Shown one piece after another: positions 1 through 11,936 of a stretch of 64,000 bases of DNA (its first letter is position 1; each line of letters starts with the position of its first letter). Below the pieces are notes generated by a model that saw only the letters and a program-made list of their open reading frames with translations, was not told the DNA's origin and ran no database searches. Position numbers and translations under genes: made by a program. The stretch is from Klebsormidium nitens. Taxonomy: Eukaryota; Streptophyta; Klebsormidiophyceae; Klebsormidiales; Klebsormidiaceae. The stretch is from NCBI GenBank assembly GCA_000708835.1, contig DF236957.1, positions 1-64,000 on the forward strand, given 5' to 3'.

Positions 1-342
1 ACTTCTAACATAAGTCCTATTGAAATGTCGTTTCCAGCTTGCGATGGTCGTGGATCCGGATTTAAGAGATTTCATTCAGGAGCGACGTTTGCAGGCCACG
101 GAACCTACGGGAGCATTCCCCGCGGGATCAGGACAGACATTTTATCAACAAGCAGAAGACATCGTTTTCTCGATAGCAGGCATCTCGCTTCTTACCGTTC
201 AACCGCATGTTGCAACTTCTTCTGTTGGTCGGAAGGAACTTACCTTTTTGATGACAAGACCAAAACTTTCTAGTGAAATCTTTTGCATTGAAGGCTGAAA
301 AACTTGATCTGACTTCTCAACGGAGACTGCTTCCTCTTGCAG
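1..342. other. left edge, no gene recognised upstream of the orphan MYND exon
   Basis: This stretch would be the intron preceding the MYND-like exon at 343. Short open frames are present on both strands, but none resembles the first half of a MYND finger. The matching 5' exon, if any, lies left of the window. Confidence 0.4.
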
Positions 343-430
343 CAAAGAGCACCAGAAGCTTCATTGGAGGACGCACAAGAACCATTGCCAGCCCGAGAGG
401 TTAATGCGACCTGATTGGCTAGTATTCTGA
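343..430 (+). pseudogene. orphan MYND zinc-finger exon (partial gene or remnant)
   Basis: After a good acceptor (polypyrimidine then TTGCAG, ending at 342) the frame reads CSKEHQKLHWRTHKNHC, the second half of a MYND zinc finger. The first C/S codon is split by the splice site. It stops at 428-430, 11 codons after the last conserved residues. The segment is almost identical to the second exon of the MYND gene at 4229-6243, which lies on the opposite strand, and it uses the same acceptor and phase. After HC(Q) the two tails diverge. The first half of the finger is not visible in the window. It is either the last exon of a paralogue starting left of the window or a detached duplicate. Confidence 0.55.
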
Positions 431-2113
431 GCCAGTAACTGCAGCGTTGGCAGAATAAGCAGGGGAACGACCTCATCGAGAGTCTCATTGCATTTTTTTC
501 GTATTCAGAGGGTTCCGTCAGAAGGGAAAGCGCCATAGCTTGAAGATACCCGAGTAATTGATGTTCTGTTCGATGTTCAGCTCTTCAAGCGGAAGCGGAT
601 AACCACCATTTAGCTGACCCGGTTCGTTTTAGAGCGGAAATAAATATTACCGGCGCCATCATGATGTGTATACATACGGTATGACGTAGAGACGGTGAAT
701 TGAGGACAGTAAGCGGCTCATATGGTATACGAGTCCACGCCAGTATATGAGGCCACGCTCAGAGAGAGGAAGTGGTAGTATGAGACCACGCAGCGCACCT
801 CTGCATGCTGGCTCGTGCACATGACGATAGCTCATGGCATAAGTTATGTATGATGAATGGCCATACCGATAGGAGGTTCAGCTAAAAGGCGGCCCGATTC
901 ATGCCCTAAAGGAAGTATATATGTTGGGCTCTCTTAAAAGAGCCAATGACCAGGACGGATGCGCGCGGCGCGAAGTGTACTGGCGAGAGGTCAAGTATAC
1001 GTGTGGTTACTAGGGCAGATCGTCATGCCTGGCGATTGAGTTCGGCCTTCTGTCCTTATCATCGTAATACCACCCCGATTGGAAAAGTGATCCAACTTAT
1101 TGTGACAGACCTGGAAGGACATGTTCAGAACGCTTATACACGAGACTGGCTGAGGCTTGGGCTTCACACAATTTTGCGTGGCTTCACATCAAATAGGCTA
1201 GTACGGTCGCCAACGGCGAAAAGAGCATGGGTGCACCTCTTCCCCATGCAAGAGAACGTGCTGAAACAACATATCCCTGCTCAACAGCACGGACGTTTAC
1301 GTACTGGGTCGGACGAAGACGCCCAGTAAAGATAAGGTTTTTGATCGCTTGCATAATCCGTACTTCTCCGTAGACCATTACGACGTGACTTACATATGAG
1401 AGCCCTCTAATAGGGGACGGTACGCTGATTTTAAGCGCGGGCACCCGGTTCCTGAAGTTATCTGGCGATTAACAGCGCGCTGCCCCAGAAAACGTCCTCG
1501 ACCGGTCATCCGGGCATGATATCTCAAGGTTGTTATGCAGATGGAAAAGCGGGCTCTCAGGTACAGCTATTCTGATTCAATTTGGCATACTTGGTCTTGG
1601 AGTCTATTCAGCAGTCTGCTTGCTTCCTCAGCACACTTCGAGAAGACAACTCCGAAGACGAGAAACTCTACTGTACATCCATTGAAGGAGGAATCCACGT
1701 TCTAAATGCGGAGCCGGACCAAATCTGCTTCCTTGCAGAGAAATTTGCCTGTCAAGCCTGCGATAACTATTTTCAAAGGACAAGGAATGGATGTCAGACC
1801 AATTTCGTACATGGATCGTCTGCAAATTCTAACACGAACGGAACGACACCAGAAGACGGGTCAGAGACGGCCTCCAAAAAACTTCTTCCAAATCTATTTG
1901 ATCTCGGTAAAAGACCGAGTTATAAGTTTTATGAGACCCGTCGGAGAGTGCCTTCCCTTCTCAAAAAGCATTGACGTACAATGTGCCAGCAGAATCTTAA
2001 ACCTGGGAGTCTGGGATATTTGAATCTAACACCTTCAGATCGATGCCGTTCTTTGCTTTTCCAAGGACTTGTATGACGTCAGTGGACAGCCGTTATCAGC
2101 CCCAAATCTTCTC
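431..2113. other. no recognisable gene
   Basis: Open frames of up to 130 codons occur (for example + strand 946-1329 and 1582-1974). None has recognisable domains, and neighbouring frames are equally open. One TGACGTCA palindrome lies at 2074-2081. I see no RNA gene or clear mobile element. Confidence 0.4.
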
Positions 2114-2706
2114 TTACGGAACGCCCATTCGCCCCTTCGCCTCTTCCAGTTGCCGCGCGTGCTCCGGACAAAAGCTCGCGCCCTTTCGGTCCGTTTCGGA
2201 CAGCGTGTTGGAGAACCACATGACGCAGTCGCGCCGCGCGCAGTGCGCCACACCGAACACGTGCCCCAGCTCGTGCACCGCCTCGATGCGCGCGCGAGCG
2301 CGCAGCCGCGCGGATAGCGTCCAGCCGCGCGGTTGAGAAGACAGCCGCCCTTTCAAGAGACAATGCTTCGTTGAAGGCGAAGTTGAGATCAGGCACGTAA
2401 AGCTCGACTGACGTCACCCCGAGGTGGATCTCGTCATCTCGCGCGTTCTTGTCCGCGAGGGCGCGCAGGAAGTGCGTCGTGAGGAACTGCTGACGCCCCC
2501 TGGAGAAGGCGTCGCTGGGAATGGGGAGCTCTTTGCCTTTCGTTGTCCGCATGCCAAAGCTTTCTTGGATATCCCGCTGGTCGAATTGGGAAGTTCAGTT
2601 GGGAGAATCGGAGGGTTTTGAAGGGATGCACCACAATCTTGGGGCGCGCGGCCGCCCTGCCGCCGGCACTATTTGCTGCGGTCGCAGGCGACATCTTGTC
2701 AGCCAT
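2114..2706 (-). pseudogene. archaemetzincin-like zinc metalloprotease with two apparent frameshifts
   Basis: Family: archaemetzincin (peptidase M54). The minus strand encodes HELGHVFGVAHC, four residues, CVM, sixteen residues, then CPEH. This is the archaemetzincin active-site and second-zinc signature (HExxHxxGxxxC, CxM, CxxC), except that the last Cys is His. Upstream, LGVTSVELYVPDLNF and PIPSDAF also fit the family. The start is taken at 2706 (MADKM). Three pieces lie in different frames: 2706 to about 2590; about 2585 to 2330; and about 2330 to 2114. Each switch needs one base removed, and there is no GT donor to make the first an intron. It is either a decaying copy or a live gene with sequencing errors (CCC run near 2592; GC-alternating tract near 2310-2330). 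The family call is firm; functionality is not. Confidence 0.7.
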
Positions 2707-4228
2707 TCTGTGCTCACTCTTGGAATGAGCCTGTGTTGTTGAGCAGGATGTTTCAGCTGAATACCTCCTCAAATGCTGCTTGGCCGAATCTGCAAGAGCC
2801 CGTACGCCTCTTTCCTTCTCCCGTACGTGATCAAGCCGGGGAGCAGCTTAAGTTCTAAAACTCATGCGAGCACCCCTGCCAAAGTTTTTCGGTTCACGTT
2901 TCGCACAAGCAGCAATGCTCGTCGCAGTAACGTTGAATTGCCCTATTCCAGCAGGAAACCTTGAACTCATTCGAGAAGCCCCCTCGCCCCACCTGATTCT
3001 ACTCCTCATTTTTCCGACTCTGTCGTAAGCGGTGCATCTTTTCCACCCAGCAGCCCCGCTCGCTGCCCATGCATGGCTAAAGTATTCGAATGCCATTCCA
3101 CCAGAAAGACTGTTTCTCTCACCTTCATTGAGATCGACCCTCGCCCATTTCGTTCACGTCAGCGGATTCTCGTCCGTGGAATACTCCGTATGATCTGCCC
3201 GAGCGGCGCGCCCCCGCTCGCAGGGATACGTGAGACGACCTTTCTTACTGTGTATCATATTCATGTAAAGCACAGAGATAACTTCATGCCTTCTACGCCG
3301 AGATTTGCCCGTGAGGATCTGAGGAGAGTTCCTTTCCCAATCAACTTTCTCGGACTTCGTTACAAACTTCACATACATTGAGAAACAACCATGTATGTCT
3401 TATGAAGAAGATTCGTCTCTGAAATTGAGAGTATTGAGATGGATAATTGATGCTACGAACGGGTTCTTCAATCCATACGATGTATATACCATGTTGTACC
3501 TTCTTCAAGAGAAGCTACTAATAGTGGGGCGAGGGGGCCGCGAGATGTCGATGGAATGCAGTAAAGCCCGTCAATCGATCGGACTATGGGTCACTCGTTT
3601 AACGTACTATTGAAAGCAGGATGCCTCATAGCAAACAAGCGGCAACTTTTGCGTCAGGCTTCCGAAGGAAGGGACCGTACGCGGATCATTCTGACCTTCG
3701 CAAGACCTTAAAGATTGACTTTGTTGAGCGCGGCCAACGAACCTTCCCAGATCGAAAATGACAAGGAGCTACGGCAGGGAAAGGATTATCCAGGTGATGA
3801 GTGGGTCAGAGTTGGTGGCGTTTCAAGATGTGGGACCCCAAATCTACGTACCTCTCTTTCAAGTATTGAGGGGAAAGATGACACACATGGGACACGCCTG
3901 GTCGCTGAGCTGTGCGCCCCCCATCACATTTGGTTTTGTAGGCTCTGCAAAGAATACCAAGCATGGCAGCAAGGAACTTCCTGACAACCACAACAAGCAT
4001 CTCGTGAAATGGACACGTCCAATGAACTGTGAAATAGGAGCCTTAGGGCTCTCTATCGTCCATTTCAGCAATCGACTGCACCACTTACAGTCCGTGCAAC
4101 GAACCGATTCTGAAGGTTGCAGGTTCTAAACTAATGTACTAGTCGCTTCGGAAATGCGCCATCCGCCATTAACACAAGACACATGTCCGAGTCCGAGTCT
4201 GATTTTTCTCAAAGCAGACTTGGGATCG
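2707..4228. other. intergenic, nothing recognised
   Basis: Between the start of the archaemetzincin-like gene and the 3' end of the MYND gene. Several frames of 60-120 codons are open on both strands (for example + strand 3758-4129), without family motifs or convincing splice structure. Confidence 0.4.
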
Positions 4229-6243
4229 CTACTCCGGCTCCAGCTCCTTCCATCGCGCTTCCCTCCCGCCTTTCCTGCCTGGCTTCGCTTCTGCGTTCGT
4301 GATGACCAGCTGGGCCTGACAGTGTTTCCTGTGAGTCCTCCAGTGAAGTTTCTGGTGCTCCTTGCTGCAGAAAGAGTCTCCTGGCGGTTTCGCTTTTGCA
4401 GAAACGGAAGGAACATGCAGGTTCATTTGGATTCGCGATTGGATTCGCGATACTTTTCGACCTCATGCTCCCCATCTTCCCGGCAGACGTCACACAAACT
4501 CGATGGAAATGAGTTCAAAGGTTTGTGATTTATTCAGGTGAAAACAAGAAGAGAATTAATTGAGGCACTCAGATGACCTACTCTGAGCGGAAAGAGTCGC
4601 AGATCTCGGAGAGAAAGAATGCCAAGATGCAAGAGCTTCCCTTCCTACGAGAAGCTTTCCCAATAAGCCACAATTCGGAACGAACTTTACTAACCGCAGC
4701 AGAAACTACATCATTCTCTGCTCCTGCGCTCTTCTTTAGATGTTTTCGACATGACGAGAGACTCGGTTTATAACAAGCTCAAGATCGCCTCCATTCTCTG
4801 ATCGAGGCTGTCTTTCAATGTTTTTGACATGACGAGAGACTCGGTTCATAACAAGCTCAAGATCGCCTCCATCCTCTGATCGAGGCTGCCTGCAATGACT
4901 CCACAAGATACCCTTAAGTGCAGAAGCTTCCATCATACATTGGAAAGGCCAGAACTCTTCCGTACAGCCAACCAATCCTCTCTTGCAAAATAGACACGTT
5001 TCTACACTCACCTGCAGTAGCGCGCCACCTGACAGCGCGCGCATCTGCTGAAACCCCCCGAGTCTGGCTCCGGCCCAGCGGTACTCAGCTTCCAAGAGCA
5101 CACGGTCCGCGTGGGGAAGGCGCCAGAAGTAGCATGCCTTCTGGCAAACCTCCAACGCTCGTCCGAGTACGAAATCTTGAAGCCAGGCCAAGGGTGGTCG
5201 CCGTCCATTCGCCTCAGATTGGGTGGCACCTTGCCTGACAACCCCGCCTTGAGGCGACCCCAAAACACCTCTGACTCTGGTGAAGCGGCATTGATGATGT
5301 CTTTGTGAACTTTGAGACGGGAGAGAGCGTTAAGCTGCTGCAGCTTTTTCAGGGCTTCCTCTGTCTCTACCAAGCGCAACAGCACCGTGTTGCATCTGCT
5401 TGCTGCGATTTTCTGACGCCCGCTGGGATCATCGGAGACAAGTAGATTGGCTATCTCGCGCCTGTGCGTGCTCTCATAGACTGCGCAGAGGATATCGAGC
5501 AGGCCCACATCTAAGAGCCATATCTGGCTGTCAGCTGAGAAAGCGAGCGCTGCAATCACGCTCGTCAGAAGAAACTTTAGGTCCCGAGCTCGCTGTGGAT
5601 CCGCGTCGAGTTTCTTGGCAAAGTCCTTTGAGAAGACGCGCTTGAAACCTTGCAATATTTCAGCTATGTTTGGCAGGTTTCTGATGGCATCGCGGAACAC
5701 TCTCGAGCCTTTGGATAGATTGGCCAAGCCGTCGATGCCGTATCGCAGCAAGGATTTTGGAGGTTCGGACGAAGCTTCCTGATCTTGGGAGAAGAGCATG
5801 TCAAGACCTTCCATGAAGTCAAAGGCAAACTCCTGAACAAGAGACTGAACAGTCGCAACATCCTTCGATAAGCACTCTACGACAACGTTGCTGTCCATCA
5901 GCCTCAGGAGAGCCCCGATATATGGAAACGTAAGACGATCGCCAACATCAGATTGTTGCCCTTCCTCCCCACTTGAGCTCCGCTCATAATGCTCAATCAT
6001 TAAGTACGTCTGCATGCCTGGTATCCTTCTAGGTGCGTGCAGAACGCGTCCTAAGAGGACCCTCAAGACAGACCCTCCGTTGAATGCTGCTAGCTCTTGC
6101 AGTTTTCTAGAGTAGTCCGTCGTATCTGCGCATGAATGAGCGTCCCTCAGCTTCCGAGTACCGCTCAGTCCCTCATTTGGATTTTCCGACGTAAGCAGGG
6201 CGGCGCAGTGCTCAATAAACTGATCAAGGTCTGTGGCTTCCAT
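4229..6243 (-). CDS. MYND-type zinc-finger protein, two exons
   Basis: Exon 1 is 6243-5012 and exon 2 is 4364-4229, giving about 455 residues. The donor reads CTGCAG|gtgag at 5011 and the acceptor tttctgcag at 4365. The junction falls inside the MYND finger: CARCQVARYC from exon 1 joins SKEHQKLHWRTHRKHC from exon 2, so both halves together supply the expected Cys/His ligands. Residues 1-370 have no motif I recognise; they are Leu-rich and helical, with several 35-45 residue blocks that could be armadillo-like repeats (inference). The C-terminus is short and charged (KGGREARWKELEPE). MYND fingers usually bind proline-containing peptides of partner proteins; the target here is unknown. The single intron carries a 78-bp tandem repeat. 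The orphan exon at 343-430 is a near copy of exon 2. Confidence 0.85.
4741..4895. repeat. 78-bp tandem repeat, two copies, in the MYND intron
   Basis: The unit starting TGTTTTCGACATGACGAG at 4741 recurs at 4819 with only a few mismatches and ends near 4895. It is wholly intronic and does not obviously include exon sequence, unlike the boundary arrays elsewhere in the window. Confidence 0.9.
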
Positions 6244-7481
6244 CTTTCACGAAGGCATTGAACCCTTAGGCCAGGATATCCAAGAGGCGACTGAGCTTAT
6301 TCGGTTTTCTGCACGCTCCTGAAGCGGGACACCATGAGATGTAATCACCTCTGAGAGCTTTTGCGCACTATGAGAAAAGAGACTTGTTCGGGCTTGGATT
6401 GCCAACCGTGCCGGCAGCAGAAACACTTTACTCTTTCAACCTTTGAAACTCTGAGTCCTGCCCTTGCGACAATAAAGCCCAGGATTGGTTCCACTTGGTT
6501 CCTCAGAATGAAGGAAAGAGACGCTGCTTGTGACGTACTTTGAACAGGCTTCTGAATTTCTCGGTCGTTTCAGCCTTGCGGCTTAAGGCTGGCGAGAAGA
6601 TGTGCTAAGCTGGCAAGTCCGGGAGTCGATCGTCTGATGCATGCTTTCTGCCTGGGACTTTAACTGCCGTCGTATCGTTATGCACATCGTTGAGTCCTGA
6701 CTCCAATGTTGGCATCAGGTCTGACGTGTACTAATCGAAACACTCAGGTTCGTCAAGAAAAGCTCAAAGTTCACATCGAACTTTGGTGCCGAGGAAAATC
6801 TTTGAAACGTAGTCGACTACTTTCAAGCACCATCGGTTCGACCTAACTGCACGATCAACTAATTGATAGCTATCTCGCGGAGCTGTGCCCTGGTTGCTTG
6901 ACGCTCGAGGAGCTGCTATGTTAACCATGAGCGCGGCGGCGTATACGTCTTATATAATTCGATCAGAGAAGCCGCTTATATGTTCTTTCAATTTGGCATC
7001 AAGCTCAGCGCCAGCCCATGGGTCAGTCGCCTCAATCTGGCTTCTGGCAGGAGATTAAACGCAGGTGGCGACAAATGCAGGATGACTGTACTCAAAGTTC
7101 GTTGCGTATAATGATGCTGGCATTGCGGACACACGGATCGATCAGCTGGGCGACCTTGACAGAAATTACTATGTACATGCAAGTAATCCTTTATTGTGTC
7201 AAGGACATGTTTATCATGCAATCCACTGCATGTGTCTAAATTTCAGCCTCTTCATGCCCTTTAAGCGGCCTTCTTTGGACGCTTCGATGATCGATCTGCT
7301 GGCACATCACCAAATGCATTGCGTGATAGGCATACATAAGGTACCGCGTCAAGCATATCACGTTCCACCCACCACCGCGGCATGCTGGTGTGCCACATAC
7401 AAGCCCGGCTGAATACGCCCAGCTTCCGCGCAAAAAAGAGAGCCAGGTAGATCATAGTCCACAATCACAACACACCGGTCA
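6244..7481. other. intergenic between the MYND start and the cyclophilin-fusion stop
   Basis: No gene recognised. Three CATGCA/TGCATG hexamers cluster at 7176-7232, resembling the larger cluster at 47121-47664. The upstream part would hold the MYND promoter. Confidence 0.4.
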
Positions 7482-10400
7482 TCAACTGACCGGCACTGCC
7501 CGCTTCAGGGCAAACTGCACTGGACTCTCTAAGACTTGCACCTCCGTCTGCCCCCACACATCTTTCCGTGTTGGCAAGGCTACCAACGTATCTACTACCG
7601 GCATATCCTCAGGAATCACGTGCCCAAAGACCGTATGCGCTGTATCCCACTCTACATGGTCCCCAACGCTGATGAAAAACTCGGGGCCGCCCCCGATGAG
7701 GCACACTGTGCCACGCACGGCGACCGTGGCGCCCTCCATTGGGATCTCCTCGAAGGCAAGGCCGTCCGCTTGAAGGCTCCCCTGGAGAAGGGCGTACGGG
7801 GGACCGGGTGGCGCCTGCGTGGAGAAAGCGAAAAAGGAAGACGTGAGACGAGCCACGATGTTACAAAAGTTGGAAGTTGAGCCTGCCTTTTCACAGTTCA
7901 AGTCGAGAACGATATGAATCAGAGTAGAGGACGGGGCGGAGGACAAACGAGCAGGACAGAAATTGGAGAGGCCCGATCGTCTGCAGCACTTTCCGAGCTG
8001 TGCATAAGGCAAGTGATTAAACTCTGGATGGCTGAGAAAACAGCCAAAAGGACAGAAACGCTGAGTGAGCTTTGTGATAAAGATGCGCATTCCTGATTCA
8101 GTTGCTCTCCGTATTTTCCCTGCCTTTGCCCTGACTAACGAGTGTTTGCGAATCTTCCCACAGCTTCACCAGTGCCTACTGCTGGGAATCGTCTTAGTGG
8201 GTAGCAGTCTAGATTTTCCACGCCTTTATTGCGGCACAAAGGGGCAAACTGCTGGAAACAAGCTGAGCTTTCAGCAGGAATGAAGCCGCCCGTCAGAACG
8301 GGGCTTATACAAGCAGGCCGGCGCTCCTTGTAAGGTCGACATCCTAGCCTTCGCAACAGACGATCCACAAGATAGGGCTTCAAGAACAGCGAGTCCTGCC
8401 TTCTATAGCGGAGCCGTGACAGTCTGTCTGCAGGCCGAGACAAGATTACCCCGACGTATAGGAAACATGGCCTCTTCTCCTTGGTTGCAATGAACGACCG
8501 CCAGCGTCGCGCCTCGCACTTCCGTCCGTCTCGCTTTTCTGCTTCACGAAGCGCCTTCTTAAGCCAAAACAAAACAGGCAGGGATCCTAAGATCACCACG
8601 TGCCAGGTCCCTAGTCATAAAGCACGTAACGACGCTTACCTCCGTTCGTTTCCCGTCTTGCTCCAGCTTGCCCCCAGCCCTTTCTGTTTCTCGAAGCTCC
8701 TTCTCAAGCCAAAAGAATGCAGGCAGGCGGGATCCTAACAACACCATGTGGCAAGTCATAGTCATGAAGCACGCAACGACGCTCACCTCCGTTCGCTTCC
8801 CGTCTTTGCTCCACCCCGCCCCCAGCCCTTCCGCCCGGTAAAACTGGCACCCGCTGCAGAACTTTAGCGCCAACACGCTGCGGACGTAATCTACCGTCCG
8901 CGGCGCCAAGTCCGGTGCCAGCTGTCACGAAGGAATGTTTGCTGTTAAGGAAGTGGGTTAATGCTTTTTTTGAAGACGGTGGCTTTGTCAATGTCTAGTG
9001 TTTATAGAAGGTGGCTTTGCCGGGATCTGGAAGCAATTCCGTTGAGTGATCGTAAACTTTTGTGGAGAGATCAGCAAATTTCCAGCGTCCGCTGCGCTAC
9101 GCTTACCACCAGCTGAGATAACTAACATACGCTCCTCAACAACGTTGGCCGTATATCGGCCAACTTAGAGACAGCAAGCAACGTTCAAGAGACTGCCGGA
9201 AAGGGCTGGTCACGTCTGATTGTCTTTGTGGAGAGGGTCAACCAGTATGCCGCGCTAGTTGACTCTGGGGTACTCCGCTGCACATCTCTGAGTAACCCGT
9301 ATAGTTATTGCTTGAGGATGCGTAAGAGGATATGTCAAGTGGCCAGATGAGTGCGAATGTCTCGGTCAGCGAAAGGTCACAGCGGCTGACTCGGATTGTG
9401 CAATATCTCATCGATAGTCCAATCTCTTGTTACTGACCGCAAACAAGCTCAGCCATTCAGGGTTTTCTCTCTCTCTCGCTTACTTCATAGAAGTTTGATT
9501 CTGTGCGTAATCAGCTTTCCTCTTAGCATTCACTTTACTAGAAAGAACGTGAGATTTGGAACCAAGGCCGTTGCGAGACTCACCTGTATCCGAATCTTGC
9601 CATGAGCGGTCTCCAAAGCGACGACGCCCTGTCCAATAACGCAGAAAGCTCGTCAGAACGCGGCACGAATTTCCGCCATCTGAACAAGGCACCTAGCGCG
9701 TGTGCATAACCGAGGTACCAGAAGATGTAGCAGGGGACGACAAAGTGCCCTCGATAATTCAGCGCTCTTAATCGGAAGAAAACTGGTAAAGCAGTCTTCT
9801 GATGCACTTCGTCGCAATATAGGGAACTCTGGCCTCGAACTCGAGAGGGGCTTGGGCCTTGTACAAGAGGAAATGACGATCGCCTCATCCGAGATGGAAA
9901 GATTCCAGGTGGGCTGTTTTGCATCCAGAAGTGAAAGAAAAGAAAGACGGGCTTGTCTAAATACAGGACGAAACTAAAGGCAGGCAAACAGGCCGTGTTA
10001 GCTATTGAAGCAACAACTAAGCAACGACTTCAGAGAGCATCGATATTTGGAGACCTGGGAGATTGGGGATGGCAGATACAATATTCAGGCTCGAGAAAGG
10101 TCCCCTCCCCTGTGCTCAAAGATGCAATAAGATAATACACTGCAAGTTCATCGGGGGCCATAAAACCAATCAATCAACTCGTGACCTGCACTGTTTGATG
10201 TCCCCCTCGACATCGCATCTACTCAATCGAATTGCAATCTCAAATCTTAGGAGAATCTGTTTCGGGTTGCAAGCCTTTCAGCAGACGACTTAACTGCTAA
10301 GGGAGCAAGGAATGTTCAGAATCAGCTTCGAGAAGTGAGCCACAAACACTCACCTTGGAGGATACGATCCGTGTTCAAGCTCTTAACGGAGGACCAGGTG

Positions 10401-11908
10401 ATGCACAGAATTTGAAAGATATCCATAAGTACGCTTCAAAAAGGAGCAACAAGCACTCACCATGCCAGTGGCGTAGATCATGCCGGACGTCCAGGGTACT
10501 TTGCCGGCACCCAATCGGATGTCCGGTTTCAACTCGTCCTGCTGCTTCTTCAGCCAACACTGCATAAGACAACGGGAATGATCGACTCCGTCAGAGTTGC
10601 ATCGACGTCATATTTCCTCGAAATGGGAGCCCTCATTGTGAACAGTTCAAGGTTCTTAGGTTGCAAAGGAGTAGGCAAGCCACAAAGGGAGACAGTGACC
10701 GCATGTTGTACACTTAAGTGGTTGCACTTGCGCACCTAGTTCTGATCATTCTGACGGAAAGAGCACAGGTTCGCTTTTACAGGTGGCATGAGATTCAAGG
10801 TAAGTGGCTTTGGAAAGAGTACTCTGTATCCACTTCCACGAAAACAGGACAGATTGTGCACAGGCCCTGTCAATGGAGTGGGGACATTTGCTTCTGGAAG
10901 CGCGTGTTCACGGGCATTGTGTAACTGAAGAGAGCGCGTCTCATTGGAGCCAGCCTCTGGGGTCCTTGGAAAGTCAAGACAGACTCAGTATTGTACTCCT
11001 TCTGCAGCAGCTCTAGCGACTTTGTTGCTTCTTCATACTCCTGTAGAGTAACGCCGCAAACCAATTGCAAAGATAACTAGCTCTGATGCTGAAATGAAGT
11101 CCTCGAAAGGCCAAGCAGAGAAAAGCATGGTCTAAAGTGATCTTGGAAACCTTTCAACAAACTGGGAAACAGAAGCAGACAACCAAGCGATGATACAAGT
11201 ACTCCTGTCCAACTTCCACGATTGCCTGGTCATGGACTTCTTCCTGAGTTGCTGGCCTTTCTTGAGTCCACCAAACCTTGAGGATACAAACGACTCCACG
11301 TATATACACCACAGGCTTCAGGCGCCGGCAGGCGAGCCCACCTCTTGGAAGTGCTCCTTGCACTCTGCCTCGTTTCCGCAGTATACCCATGAATCGCAGT
11401 GGCACAAGCCCTTGGTCTTGCACATCTCCCTGCACGAACCACAGCATGCCTCCGCCGACGCCTGCTTGTTCTTGTCCCCAGCAAGTGTCGCTGGGCCCCA
11501 AAGCTCCCAGCTCTCGATGCCGCGACAGGAACCACTTCCCGAGCTTGATTCTGAGGTGCTCGTTTCCTGCCTGGAGCTGGATTGGACCTCTTCTGTGCTC
11601 ATCGCTTGTTCACTGACGCTTGCTTCTGTCTTTCCAGTGGTGGTTTCCAGACTCGTCACATGTTCACCAATGCTTGCTCCTATCTTTCCAATTGTGGCGT
11701 CCAGTGCCCCGCTGCTTTCCGCTGGCCTTCTGATCATTGTGGAGAACGCCCTTGTGCTTTCAAACGTGGTGAGAAGGGCGAGGAATGCCAAGACTGCGAG
11801 GATGGCTAGCTTGCAGCACCAGCTGCCGGACGCCGACCCTCCGCTGAGGTCAGGTCGCGGCGGTCTTCGCCGAGATCGCAACAGGGGGGCTACTTGAAGC
11901 CCTGCCAT
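7482..11908 (-). CDS. membrane-anchored PAN/apple-like plus cyclophilin-like protein, five exons
   Basis: Exons 11908-11342, 10559-10461, 9628-9584, 8921-8787 and 7814-7482 all join in phase 0 and give 392 residues. Residues about 33-48 are a hydrophobic anchor after an Arg-rich N-tail, suggesting a type II membrane protein. A Ser/Thr/Glu-rich stalk follows, then a cysteine-rich PAN-like module (CCGSC, CHCDSWVYC, CKEHFQE|CWLKK, KVPWTSG). From GVVALETAHGKIR a cyclophilin-like domain runs to the C-terminus (LAPRTVDYV, CQFYRAE, YALLQGSL, GPEFFISV, HTVFGHV). The Arg of FYRAE and the Trp and His equivalents (VEWDTAHTVFG) are kept. The Gln of the usual SQFF is Glu, so isomerase activity is uncertain. 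A 28-nt alternative microexon is possible at 10381-10354. PAN-cyclophilin architecture is known in green plants as far as I recall; the substrate is unknown. Confidence 0.82.
8500..8830 (-). repeat. tandem copies of exon-4 end plus donor site in the cyclophilin-fusion gene
   Basis: The 3' part of exon 4 (KDGKRTE followed by gtgagcg) is repeated 147 bp downstream with its own donor: 8786 for the used site, 8639 for the copy. A third, eroded copy lies near 8510-8560. The two good units share the flanking intron text (TTTTGGCTTGAGAAGG-like). Choosing the first donor gives the family-consistent protein. Confidence 0.85.
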
Positions 11909-11936
11909 TCCTTGCTAGAACTCAGGCTTTTCCAAT

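Noticed and set aside
946-1974. Open frames of 127-130 codons (946-1329 and 1582-1974, +)
   Set aside because: No motif, no splice context, and competing frames equally open; cannot be supported as genes.
10354-10381. 28-nt microexon in the cyclophilin-fusion gene
   Set aside because: It has good splice signals but would break the phase between exon 2 and the 9628 exon unless another acceptor is used. The direct splice gives a family-consistent protein.
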